Of a DNA stretch of 13,989 nucleotides, positions 1 through 6,744 are shown in pieces. Location: positions 1 through 13,989 of the forward strand of contig CAMQOJ010000048.1 of NCBI GenBank assembly GCA_947003375.1, in the 5' to 3' direction. Below the pieces are notes generated by a model, which was given only the letters and a program-made list of their open reading frames with translations, was not told the DNA's origin and did not search any database. The translations under genes were made by a program, and so were the position numbers. Source of the DNA: an uncultured Lachnospiraceae bacterium (lineage in GTDB: Bacteria; Bacillota; Clostridia; Lachnospirales; Lachnospiraceae). Within the stretch, counting starts at the first letter, position 1, and each line of letters opens with the position of its first letter.

Positions 1-60
1 TAATGGATAGAACGAAGGCCTCCGACGCCTTTAATGCAGGTTCGATTCCTGTCGGATGCA
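1..60 (+). tRNA. tRNA-Arg(CCG), 5' end cut by window edge
   Basis: The window opens inside the D loop (TGGATAGAAC). The anticodon stem AAGGC/GCCTT encloses the loop CTCCGAC, whose anticodon CCG reads arginine codon CGG. A short variable region is followed by the T stem GCAGG/CCTGT around TTCGATT. The acceptor 3' strand CGGATGC and discriminator A end at 60. TTT follows, so CCA is not encoded and must be added after transcription. The 5' acceptor strand (expected GCATCCG) and part of the D arm lie outside the window. Confidence 0.92.
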
Positions 61-87
61 TTTACATCGCTTTGGCTATTTTCATGA

Positions 88-125
88 CAATAGAAGACTC
101 GCGAAGCGTGGATTCTATTGTTTTT
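88..125 (+). terminator. Intrinsic terminator after tRNA-Arg
   Basis: The 8-nt arms CAATAGAA (88-95) and TTCTATTG (113-120) pair perfectly. An inner CGC/GCG pairing surrounds a GAA loop, and TTTTTG follows directly. The position 28 nt after the tRNA fits termination of the tRNA transcript. Confidence 0.7.
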
Positions 126-131
126 GTCTGG

Positions 132-151
132 AGGAGCCGCATGCGGCTCCT
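132..151. repeat. Perfect 20-bp palindrome
   Basis: The arms AGGAGCCGCA and TGCGGCTCCT are exact reverse complements with no spacer. It lies between the tRNA terminator and the SH3b gene. It could be a DNA operator for a dimeric regulator or a GC-rich hairpin. The bases after it (TGTGTTACG) are a poor T tail, so a terminator role is less convincing. Confidence 0.6.
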
Positions 152-216
152 TGTGTTACGGCGCGGTTGTGCGCAGGTGCGGCAGATGTTCTGCTATATT
201 AGGAAGGTGTGATGAC

Positions 217-1476
217 ATGGATAATAAGACGTCGATTCGTGATTTTATTGTAAAGAATTCCAAACTCCTGATTCCTTTTGTCGTAATCGTGGTGGTGGCA
301 TGTACGGTCTCCTATGCGCTGGGGGCCAACAGCAGGAAGGCGGGAGAGGAGGAGTCCGTTCCCCCGTCCGAGAGCGCAGCGCCTGTGGAGTCGGTTGAGG
401 CTGTAAGCCTGCCAGAGGAGGGAGGCGAGGAGCCGTCTGTAGAGGAACCGCCCAAGGAGACTCCCCTGGTACTGAATGAGAACCAGGATATCCAGGCGCT
501 TGTCGATGCATATTACAATGCCATGGCAGCGGGAGACAGCGCGGGGATGACGGCGCTCTATGACGAGCTTACGGAGAACGAGCAACTGCGCTGCGAGGAA
601 ATGGCAAAATATGTGGATCATGTCTCGTGCGTGGAGATTTATACCAAGCAAGGGCTTGAGACGGGCACTACACTGGTCTATGCGTATTACAGAATCTGTT
701 TCCTGAACCATGAGGAAGATGAGGTTCCCGGCTGGCAGATGTTCTATGTCTGTGATGACGGGCAGGGGGCCCTCCATATCAAGAACGAGAAGAACTTTAC
801 GGAAGAAGAGAAGAACTACGTGACCGATGTGTCAGGGCAGGATGATACGGTAGAGTTCAATAACCGTGTGAACGCGGAATACAATGAGCTGATGGAGGCG
901 AAGCCTCAGTTGCTGACATATCTGGGAGAGCTCGGGACGCAGGTCAACACGGCGGTAGGCGTACGGCTGGCCGAGCAGGCCACGGCAAACGAACCTCCTG
1001 CAGAGGAAGGCGGGGAAGAAAGCGGCGAGGGTTCGGTGCCGGAAGGGGAGACTCCGGACGCGGAAGCGCCGGTACAGAGCACTCCTCAGAGCGCGCTGGC
1101 TACCACCACCGTCAATGTGAGGAACTCCGACAGCGAGCAGGCCGACAGGCTGGGACAGGTAGAGGGCGGTACCAGGGTTCAGGTGCAGGAGGTGCGCGCA
1201 AACGGCTGGACCAAGATTGTCTTCGAGGGAGCGGACGGCTATATCAAATCCGAATTCCTGCAGATGGAGGAGTCCGCTGACGGCCAGGAGAGCATGGGCA
1301 CTGTGACAGCCAATACCAATGTCAATGTGCGGGCGGCCGCAAGTGCGACTGCAGAGCAGATGGGAACCTTCGTAGGCGGGCATACGGCAGAGCTTCTGGG
1401 GATTGAAGGGGACTGGTGCAAGATTAAGTTTGAGGGCAAGGTAGGATATGTGAAATCGGAATTCGTCACCCAGTAA
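217..1476 (+). CDS. Membrane-anchored protein with two C-terminal SH3b domains
   Basis: This encodes 419 aa. The start at 217 is chosen because AGGAAGG lies at 201-207, and the residues after it give a short basic N-terminus and one hydrophobic segment at about 17-36. The open frame reaches upstream to 118, but that extension crosses the palindrome and lacks a ribosome binding site. Residues 40-85 are rich in Glu, Pro and Ser, like a wall-spanning linker. Residues about 88-195 form a globular region that resembles the NTF2-like folds often found before SH3 domains in Lachnospiraceae; this is inference. A second Glu/Gly/Pro linker covers about 255-292. Two bacterial SH3 repeats follow at about 294-349 and 361-418, each with a VNVR start and a GY(I/V)KSEF end. 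Such domains usually bind peptidoglycan or peptides, so the likely site is outside the cell, tethered to the membrane. No catalytic domain is visible. A strong terminator follows. Confidence 0.85.
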   Translation: MDNKTSIRDFIVKNSKLLIPFVVIVVVACTVSYALGANSRKAGEEESVPPSESAAPVESVEAVSLPEEGGEEPSVEEPPKETPLVLNENQDIQALVDAYYNAMAAGDSAGMTALYDELTENEQLRCEEMAKYVDHVSCVEIYTKQGLETGTTLVYAYYRICFLNHEEDEVPGWQMFYVCDDGQGALHIKNEKNFTEEEKNYVTDVSGQDDTVEFNNRVNAEYNELMEAKPQLLTYLGELGTQVNTAVGVRLAEQATANEPPAEEGGEESGEGSVPEGETPDAEAPVQSTPQSALATTTVNVRNSDSEQADRLGQVEGGTRVQVQEVRANGWTKIVFEGADGYIKSEFLQMEESADGQESMGTVTANTNVNVRAAASATAEQMGTFVGGHTAELLGIEGDWCKIKFEGKVGYVKSEFVTQ

Positions 1477-1498
1477 TGTATAAAATCCGGAAATAGGG

Positions 1499-1552
1499 AA
1501 AGCCTTTTATGGAGGATTGCGCATGGGCGCTTCCTCTGTAAGAGGCTTTTTT
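1499..1552 (+). terminator. Long intrinsic terminator after the SH3b gene
   Basis: Three stacked stems are visible: AAAGCCT/AGGCTTT (1499-1505 with 1543-1549), GAGGA/TCCTC (1512-1516 with 1532-1536) and GCGC/GCGC (1519-1522 with 1527-1530) around ATGG. A run of T reaches 1552. The structure begins 22 nt after the stop codon. It overlaps the upstream in-frame ATGs of the next ORF, which argues against using those starts. Confidence 0.85.
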
Positions 1553-1606
1553 GTGCGGGGAGAGCTTTCTCTGCCAGATTGGGAACAGGAAGGAGATACA
1601 TTCGAG

Positions 1607-2038
1607 ATGAAATCACAGGAAGCGGCAGTATACAGGGAGGTCCAGCGGAATACGGAAATGGCCATGAAAGCCATCGACACCATTTCCGGCAAGGTGTATG
1701 ACGATGACCTTGCCCTGCAGATTTCCAGACAATCCTTAAAGTACGCGGAGCTTTACAATGAAGCGTCCAGGCAGCTCATGGAGGGGAAGGCGGAGCGCTA
1801 TCAGAGCAATGCCCTCACCGATGCCATGCTCAGGACCGGCATCCATTACAATACCATGCTGAACACCAGCACGGAGCATATCGCGGAGATGATGATCAAG
1901 GGCAGCAACAACGGCATCCTGGAGATGGAGAAGGTGCTGAAGCACAATGAGAACGCCGGGGAGCGTCCCACGGCGCTGGCGAAGCAGCTTATCGACTTCG
2001 AGGAGAGCAATATCAAGCGCCTGAAGGACTATCTCTAG
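1607..2038 (+). CDS. Small helical conserved-type protein of unknown function
   Basis: This encodes 143 aa. The frame opens at 1517, but starts at 1517 and 1523 lie inside the terminator. ATG 1607 has AGGAAGGAG (1587-1595) at good spacing and gives MKSQEAAVYREVQRN. The product is soluble, with no signal peptide or membrane segment. It consists almost entirely of amphipathic helix-forming sequence with many Met, Glu, Lys and Gln residues, for example KAIDTISGKVYDDD, AEMMIKGSNNGILEMEKVL and a C-terminal EESNIKRLKDYL. The general look is a ferritin-like or DUF-type helical bundle, but I see no metal-binding ExxH pattern and do not recognise the family. It has no clear promoter of its own and could depend on read-through of the preceding terminator. 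Confidence 0.75.
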   Translation: MKSQEAAVYREVQRNTEMAMKAIDTISGKVYDDDLALQISRQSLKYAELYNEASRQLMEGKAERYQSNALTDAMLRTGIHYNTMLNTSTEHIAEMMIKGSNNGILEMEKVLKHNENAGERPTALAKQLIDFEESNIKRLKDYL

Positions 2039-2123
2039 GCGGATGTCTCCGGCCGCAGTCAGGGATTGTGCAGATCGATTAGAAAAAAACCTGAAAACTT
2101 TTCCAATTTAGTGAATTAAAGTG

Positions 2124-2152
2124 TTGTGCATTTTGCGGCCACAGGTTATAAT
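2124..2152 (+). promoter_or_regulatory. SigA-type promoter for gdhA
   Basis: The -10 TATAAT (2147-2152) is perfect. A weaker -35 TTGTGC (2124-2129) lies 17 nt upstream, and the sequence before it is AT-rich (2080-2120), as for an UP element. The start of transcription would be near 2159, about 97 nt before gdhA. Confidence 0.7.
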
Positions 2153-2158
2153 ATTTTA

Positions 2159-2228
2159 GGGACAATAGTGTGAAGGGCTGTAGCAACGGCTCTTTAAGAA
2201 GGCATAGGAGCAGTCCTATGCTTTTTTC
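2159..2228 (+). promoter_or_regulatory. gdhA leader with two hairpins, the second an intrinsic terminator
   Basis: Hairpin 1 (2173-2194) pairs AGGGCTGT with ACGGCTCT, including two G-U pairs, around the loop AGCA. Hairpin 2 pairs GCATAGGA (2202-2209) with TCCTATGC (2214-2221) around GCAG, and six T follow (2222-2227). This is a complete intrinsic terminator located after the promoter and 28 nt before the gdhA start. It suggests premature termination control of gdhA. The ligand or protein that would control it cannot be read from the sequence. Confidence 0.7.
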
Positions 2229-2255
2229 ATAGAAAAGAAAGAGGAGGATGATGCA

Positions 2256-3599
2256 ATGTCATATGTTGATGAGGTCTATGAGCTGGTAGTGGCCAAGAAT
2301 CCTGCCCAGCCTGAGTTCCATCAGGCTGTCAAAGAAGTTCTGGAATCCCTTCGCGTGGTGATCGAGGCGAATGAGGAGAAGTACCGCAGGGACGCGCTGC
2401 TGGAGAGGATCGTGACGCCGGAGCGCCAGCTGCTCTTCCGGGTGCCCTGGGTGGACGACAAGGGACAGGTACAGGTGAACAATGGCTTCCGCGTACAGTT
2501 CAACTCCGCCATCGGGCCCTACAAGGGGGGACTGAGGCTGCATCCCAGCGTGAACTTGGGGATCATCAAGTTCCTTGGATTCGAGCAGATTTTCAAGAAT
2601 TCCCTGACAGGCCTTCCGATTGGCGGCGGCAAGGGCGGCTGCGACTTCGACCCCAAGGGCAAGTCGGACAGAGAGGTGATGGCTTTCTGCCAGAGCTTCA
2701 TGACAGAGCTCCACAAGTACATCGGCGCTGATACAGATGTACCGGCAGGCGACATCGGCACAGGCGCCAGGGAAATCGGCTTTATGTACGGCCAGTACAA
2801 GAGGCTCACAGGCCTGTACGAGGGCGTGCTCACGGGCAAGGGCTTAAGCTACGGCGGATCCCTGGCCAGGACGGAGGCTACCGGCTACGGCCTGCTGTAC
2901 CTGACGGAGGAGATGCTTAAGTGCAATGGCAAGGAAATCGCAGGCAAGACCGTGGCGGTGTCCGGCGCGGGCAATGTGGCCATCTACGCTATCCAGAAAG
3001 CCCAGCAGCTGGGCGCCAAGCCTGTAACCTGCTCCGATTCCACCGGGTGGATCTACGATTCGGAAGGGATTGACGTGGCGCTCCTGAAAGAGGTAAAGGA
3101 AGTGAAGCGGGCAAGGCTCACCGAGTACGCGGCCGCAAGGCCCAGCGCTCAGTACCATGAGTGTGCGCCTGGCAGCAATGTGTGGACGATGAAGTGCGAC
3201 ATCGCCCTTCCCTGCGCCACCCAGAACGAGCTGGACCTGGAGGACGCGAAGACTCTGGTGGCCAACGGATGCTTTGCGGTGGCTGAGGGCGCGAACATGC
3301 CCACTACCCTGGAGGCTACCGAGTACCTGCAGAAGAACGGCGTCCTGTTCTGCCCCGGCAAGGCGGCAAATGCAGGCGGCGTGGCCACCTCCGCCCTGGA
3401 GATGAGCCAGAACAGCGAGCGCCTGAGCTGGACCTTCGAGGAAGTGGACTCCAAGCTGCAGGGCATCATGGTGAATATCTTCCACAACCTGGACGATGCG
3501 GCGAAGAAGTACGGAATGGAAGGAAACTACGTGGCGGGAGCCAATATCGCAGGGTTCTTAAAGGTGGCGGAGGCCATGACGGCGCAGGGCGTGGTATAG
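2256..3599 (+). CDS. gdhA: NADP-type glutamate dehydrogenase
   Basis: This 447-aa hexameric-type enzyme has the usual family length. It interconverts 2-oxoglutarate plus ammonium and L-glutamate in the cytoplasm, the central step of ammonia assimilation. GAGGAGG (2241-2247) precedes ATG 2256. Visible landmarks are the substrate lysine in GPYKGG (K90), the catalytic lysine in GGGKGG (K126), the catalytic aspartate in PAGDIGTG (D166), and the Rossmann turn VSGAGNVAIYAI (about 235-246). SDSTGWIYD (260-268) after the second strand resembles NADP-dependent biosynthetic members. All key residues are present and the reading frame is intact. Codon use is strongly biased to C/G-ending codons (AAG, GGC, CTG), as expected for a highly expressed gene. 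The gene stands alone, with its own promoter, a terminator-bearing leader and a strong terminator after it. Confidence 0.96.
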   Translation: MSYVDEVYELVVAKNPAQPEFHQAVKEVLESLRVVIEANEEKYRRDALLERIVTPERQLLFRVPWVDDKGQVQVNNGFRVQFNSAIGPYKGGLRLHPSVNLGIIKFLGFEQIFKNSLTGLPIGGGKGGCDFDPKGKSDREVMAFCQSFMTELHKYIGADTDVPAGDIGTGAREIGFMYGQYKRLTGLYEGVLTGKGLSYGGSLARTEATGYGLLYLTEEMLKCNGKEIAGKTVAVSGAGNVAIYAIQKAQQLGAKPVTCSDSTGWIYDSEGIDVALLKEVKEVKRARLTEYAAARPSAQYHECAPGSNVWTMKCDIALPCATQNELDLEDAKTLVANGCFAVAEGANMPTTLEATEYLQKNGVLFCPGKAANAGGVATSALEMSQNSERLSWTFEEVDSKLQGIMVNIFHNLDDAAKKYGMEGNYVAGANIAGFLKVAEAMTAQGVV

Positions 3600-3606
3600 G
3601 ATAAGC

Positions 3607-3640
3607 AAAACAGCCCGGGAGAGAGTCCCGGGCTGTTTTG
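3607..3640. terminator. Bidirectional terminator between gdhA and the chemoreceptor gene
   Basis: AAAACAGCCCGGGA (3607-3620) and TCCCGGGCTGTTTT (3626-3639) pair perfectly over 14 bp around GAGAG. The stem is flanked by A on the left and T on the right, so it can end transcription from gdhA on the plus strand and from the convergent minus-strand gene. Confidence 0.9.
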
Positions 3641-3695
3641 TATCCTGTTTCTATCCTATGTTCATCCTATATCTGTCCTATGTCCGCCCTGCCTA
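3641..3695. repeat. Imperfect 11-bp tandem repeat, about five units
   Basis: Units begin at 3641, 3652, 3663, 3674 and 3685: TATCCTGTTTC, TATCCTATGTT, CATCCTATATC, TGTCCTATGTC and a decayed CGCCCTGCCTA. The shared core is TCCTATG, spaced by exactly 11 bp. The last unit includes the stop codon of the minus-strand chemoreceptor gene. Confidence 0.75.
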
Positions 3696-5042
3696 TTCGC
3701 CGAGAGCCTTCAGGATGCGGTTCATGTCCGCAATCAGGCTTTTGGAGTAGGTCTCGGCTTCGCGGTAGACCTGTTCCGCCTCCGTGTACCTGCCGGCATT
3801 GAGGGCATTGATGGCAGAAGCGCCGTATTTATGGAACTTCTGGTGCTTGGGCCCCAGCCCCTTCCATATGGGCACGATGTCGGGGATGTCCGGCGTCATG
3901 GCATGGTAGAAATGCCCGAATCCGCACTTGGAGGAATCCAGCTGCAGGGGCATGACCTGCTGGGAGTAGACCATCTTCTTTAAATTGGCCAGCCAGGCAT
4001 TGTGGGAGGAGATGGCGGAGCGCATGTACTGGGCAAATTCCGCGTCCTCCAGGTGGTAGAAGGCATCGTGGGACATCTCGCCCATCTGCCGTACCGTCTC
4101 GTCCAGGATTTTCTCGATATCCACCACGGGCTGGGTGGCCTGCCGCAGATCGTCCCCCACGGAGCGCATGAAATCAGAACTTTCCCGCAACTGATTCTGC
4201 ATCTCGGTCATGGAGCTGCTGATCTCCTCGCTGACGGCAGCCAGGGAACTTACAGAATCGTTGATTCTGGACACGGCGGCATGGTTCTCATCGTTCAGGG
4301 CCCATACATGCTTGATCCTGTCGGACATGGAGGCCAGGGACTCGATAGTGCCGTTGGCGCTCTCGATGCTCTTCTTGGAGGCATCCTTCATGCTCTTCAC
4401 GAAATCCTCCATGCCGGAGGTGAGCTGCTGGGTCTCCTGGGAAAGCTCCCTGATCTCATTGGCGACCACGGCGAAGCCCTTTCCTGCCTCACCGGCCCTG
4501 GCGGCCTCCACGGAAGCATTCAGCGCCAGCAGATTGGTCTGCATGGAGATATTGCCGATGCCGGAAATGATTCCGCTGATGTGGTCGATGATGCCGAACA
4601 GTTCGTCCATGTTCTTCTGCATTTCCCGGGAAGCTTCGATGGTCTGCTGGGAGAGGTCCTTGATGGAGGTCAACTCCTGCTGGCCTGCTTCGATTTTCTG
4701 ATACACGTCATCCGTCTCGCCGGAGACGCTGACGATGGTATTGGCCAGCTCCTCATGCTGATTGCTGGCAGCCCCCACAGCAGAGCCGAAAATGGTCTCC
4801 GTGGCATTCGTCACCTGCTGGGAGATGTCGATGATTTTGTCCGTCTGATGCTGCATGGTCAGATCCAGCGAGCTGATCTGCATGACCGCCTTGATATTTT
4901 TCTCGAACAGCTCCGCGAACTGCTTCCGCCCGCCGGCCAGCCTTTCGTAGATGCCATTCAGCTCCGGCTCCGCGGAGTAGTCGGCTGCTTTCAGCTTCGA
5001 GACAGCCTGCATCAGTACTTTTTTCTTTTTTCCAATGGCCAT
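3693..5042 (-). CDS. Soluble methyl-accepting chemotaxis protein with C-terminal CZB zinc-binding domain
   Basis: This encodes 449 aa with no transmembrane segment, so it is a cytoplasmic receptor. Residues about 40-320 form the long coiled coil of an MCP signalling domain. The conserved hairpin tip at about 161-201 (GIGNISMQTNLLALNASVEA, then ARAGEAGKGFAVVANEIREL) contacts CheA and CheW. The C-terminal part, about 325-449, matches the chemoreceptor zinc-binding (CZB) pattern: H347 in SSHNAW, C373 in KCGFGHFYH, and H400/H404 in KHQKFHKYG. Known CZB domains bind zinc through three His and one Cys and have been linked to sensing zinc, pH or hypochlorous acid. The ligand here is inferred. There is no N-terminal sensor domain and no CheR-tethering tail. 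The SD on the minus strand is weak (GAAAGAGAG). A promoter lies at 5081-5108. No other chemotaxis genes are adjacent. Confidence 0.93.
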   Translation of the reverse strand: MAIGKKKKVLMQAVSKLKAADYSAEPELNGIYERLAGGRKQFAELFEKNIKAVMQISSLDLTMQHQTDKIIDISQQVTNATETIFGSAVGAASNQHEELANTIVSVSGETDDVYQKIEAGQQELTSIKDLSQQTIEASREMQKNMDELFGIIDHISGIISGIGNISMQTNLLALNASVEAARAGEAGKGFAVVANEIRELSQETQQLTSGMEDFVKSMKDASKKSIESANGTIESLASMSDRIKHVWALNDENHAAVSRINDSVSSLAAVSEEISSSMTEMQNQLRESSDFMRSVGDDLRQATQPVVDIEKILDETVRQMGEMSHDAFYHLEDAEFAQYMRSAISSHNAWLANLKKMVYSQQVMPLQLDSSKCGFGHFYHAMTPDIPDIVPIWKGLGPKHQKFHKYGASAINALNAGRYTEAEQVYREAETYSKSLIADMNRILKALGE

Positions 5043-5080
5043 ATCTTTTCTCTCTTTCTTTAGGATAATCGCCTTCCTTT

Positions 5081-5108
5081 ATTATACAGTAGTTTCCGTT
5101 TTTTGCAA
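5081..5108 (-). promoter_or_regulatory. SigA-type promoter for the chemoreceptor gene
   Basis: Read on the minus strand, -10 TATAAT (5086-5081) is preceded by -35 TTGCAA (5108-5103) with a 16-nt spacer. The expected transcript start is near 5074, about 30 nt before the start codon at 5042. It is divergent from the nhaC promoter. Confidence 0.65.
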
Positions 5109-5255
5109 ACTCTTTTTCGGATAATTTATATTGGATAAATTTACATAAGGGAAGCGGGCGGCTGTGCCGTTGTTGCTGGGGCGGAAATATGACGTTTCCG
5201 GTCATGACTGTGGACTTTCCATGGGCATGGCCGGATTTTTTGGGAAAAGAATCAT

Positions 5256-5284
5256 TTGACAGGCACAGGCCGGGCCGTTAAAAT
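5256..5284 (+). promoter_or_regulatory. Strong SigA-type promoter for the nhaC-like gene
   Basis: A consensus -35 TTGACA (5256-5261), a 17-nt spacer and -10 TAAAAT (5279-5284) are present. The expected start point is about 5291, 40 nt before the ORF. This is the best-matching promoter in the window. Confidence 0.8.
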
Positions 5285-5288
5285 AGAA

Positions 5289-5304
5289 CATATTGGCAAA
5301 TATG
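5289..5304. promoter_or_regulatory. Inverted repeat over the nhaC transcription start, possible operator
   Basis: CATATT (5289-5294) and AATATG (5299-5304) are perfect inverted arms around GGCA. The repeat begins 4 nt after the -10 box, over the predicted start point. This is a typical place for a repressor site, but the regulator is unknown. Confidence 0.45.
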
Positions 5305-5330
5305 ATTCGGAACGGAAAGAGGGAGGAAAT

Positions 5331-6713
5331 ATGGGGAACAGACCGAAAAAAGTGGAATTTTATCTGGGCGGCTTCGGAAGAGCGATTCCGCTGCTGACAG
5401 CGGCAGCCATGATAGCCTGGGCGGCGTTCAGCCAGTCCAATGTGAACGGATACGTGATTGCGTTCTTCGCCGCGCTGGTGGCGGGCGTCCTGTTTGCCAG
5501 GGACGAGAAGGCCTATGGGGAGGCGCTGGTGTACGGGCTGGGCAAGCCCATGTTCGCCGTGATCGTGCTGTCGGTGATTCTGGCGGCGATCTCCGGCAAG
5601 CTGATTTCCTCCAGCGGGGCGGTGCAGACCATTGCGGCGTACGTGGTGGCGGCAGGGTTTACCGGCAGGCTTTTCGTGGCGGCCACCTTTCTCATCACCT
5701 GCCTGCTGGCCTTTGCCACGGGCACCTCGGTGGGCACTTATTTCGTGGTGATTCCCATCCTGTTCCCGGTGGGCGTGATGGCGGGGGCGTCGCCGGAATT
5801 CATGATCGGGGCCATTGTGTCGGGGGCGGCCTTCGGCGATAACCTGGGGCCCATCTCGGATACGACGATTGCGTCTTCCACCACCCAGCACGCTGATCTG
5901 GGGACAGTGGTGAAGACCAGGATGCGCTACAGCCTGCCTGCAGCGGCGGGGGCGCTGATGCTCTTTCTGCTCTTCGCAGGGGATGTAGGCACGGGCGCGG
6001 CGATTGACGGGACGGAGGCGGTGGCGAAGCCCGTGAGCCTTGTGATGCTGATTGTACCCGTGGTCATCATTGTGCTCTGTCTGCTGCGGAAGCATTTGAT
6101 TACAGCCCTGTCTTATGGAATCCTGGCGGGGATAGCGGCAGGGCTGGTATTCGGGATCTATCAGGTAAGCGACCTCGTGGCGTTCCCCGGGGGATTTTCC
6201 GTGGAGGGCCTGATCATATCGTCCATCACGGGCACGGCGGGGACGGTGGCCATGCTGATAGCGGTGTTCTCCCTGCTGGGCGTGCTGGAATGCAGCGGCC
6301 TGTTCGAGGATGTGGGGGCGCTTTTGTCCCGCTTTGCGAAAAAGGAGCGCAGTGCGGAGGCCACCATCGTCCTGTCCACGGGAATCCTGAGCATGGTGAC
6401 AGGGGTGATTTCCGTGGCGATCGTGGCCCTGGGCGACCTGGTGAACGACATCGGGGAGAAGGCCGGGGTGGACAGATACCGCCGGGCAAATCTCCTGGAC
6501 TGCACGGGCTGCGTGTTCTGCTTCCTGGCGCCATGGACGGTGCACTGCGTGATTCCGGCCCAGCAGTCCGCCCAGTTCGGGGAGGGCTTCGCAGTATCGC
6601 CGGGCGCTGTGCCTTTTGTGAACTATTATTCCATCTGTATGCTTGTGATGCTGCTGATAGCGATTGTCACGGGATACGGCAGAAAGAGACAGGAAGAGGC
6701 AGGGAAGCGATAA
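5331..6713 (+). CDS. NhaC-family sodium/proton antiporter (substrate uncertain)
   Basis: This encodes 460 aa. ATG 5331 follows GGGAGG (5321-5326). An in-frame ATG at 5256 overlaps the -35 box and is rejected. The protein is very hydrophobic, with about 11-12 predicted membrane segments, for example at residues 18-34, 41-55, 73-89 and 97-110. The signature region GAAFGDNLGPISDTTIASST in the first half is typical of the NhaC ion-transporter superfamily, which exchanges Na+ for H+ and also includes malate/lactate exchangers such as MleN. The most likely role is Na+/H+ exchange at the cell membrane. A charged region with KKERSAEATIV and the motif DLVNDIGEKAGVDRYRRANLLDC precede a final helical stretch. 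The frame is intact. The gene heads the plus-strand run, and rnhA starts 31 nt after its stop. Exact substrate cannot be told from sequence alone. Confidence 0.85.
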   Translation: MGNRPKKVEFYLGGFGRAIPLLTAAAMIAWAAFSQSNVNGYVIAFFAALVAGVLFARDEKAYGEALVYGLGKPMFAVIVLSVILAAISGKLISSSGAVQTIAAYVVAAGFTGRLFVAATFLITCLLAFATGTSVGTYFVVIPILFPVGVMAGASPEFMIGAIVSGAAFGDNLGPISDTTIASSTTQHADLGTVVKTRMRYSLPAAAGALMLFLLFAGDVGTGAAIDGTEAVAKPVSLVMLIVPVVIIVLCLLRKHLITALSYGILAGIAAGLVFGIYQVSDLVAFPGGFSVEGLIISSITGTAGTVAMLIAVFSLLGVLECSGLFEDVGALLSRFAKKERSAEATIVLSTGILSMVTGVISVAIVALGDLVNDIGEKAGVDRYRRANLLDCTGCVFCFLAPWTVHCVIPAQQSAQFGEGFAVSPGAVPFVNYYSICMLVMLLIAIVTGYGRKRQEEAGKR

Positions 6714-6744
6714 GGAAGAGAGGAAAGAAGAGGCAGGGCGCGGG

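Noticed and set aside
195..200. TATATT as a -10 box for the SH3b gene
   Set aside because: It would place the transcript start inside the ribosome binding site and has no -35 at acceptable distance.
1517..1606. N-terminal extension of the small helical protein to 1517
   Set aside because: Those codons lie within the stem and T tail of a strong terminator, whereas ATG 1607 has a good SD.
4002..5063. 353-codon plus-strand ORF opposite the chemoreceptor gene
   Set aside because: It is antisense to a well-recognised MCP-CZB gene, has no SD, and its His/Gly/Leu-rich product looks like an out-of-frame reading.
5202..6545. 447-codon minus-strand ORF opposite the nhaC-like gene
   Set aside because: The product is rich in Arg, His and Gln with no recognisable fold, typical of the antisense frame of a GC-rich membrane-protein gene.
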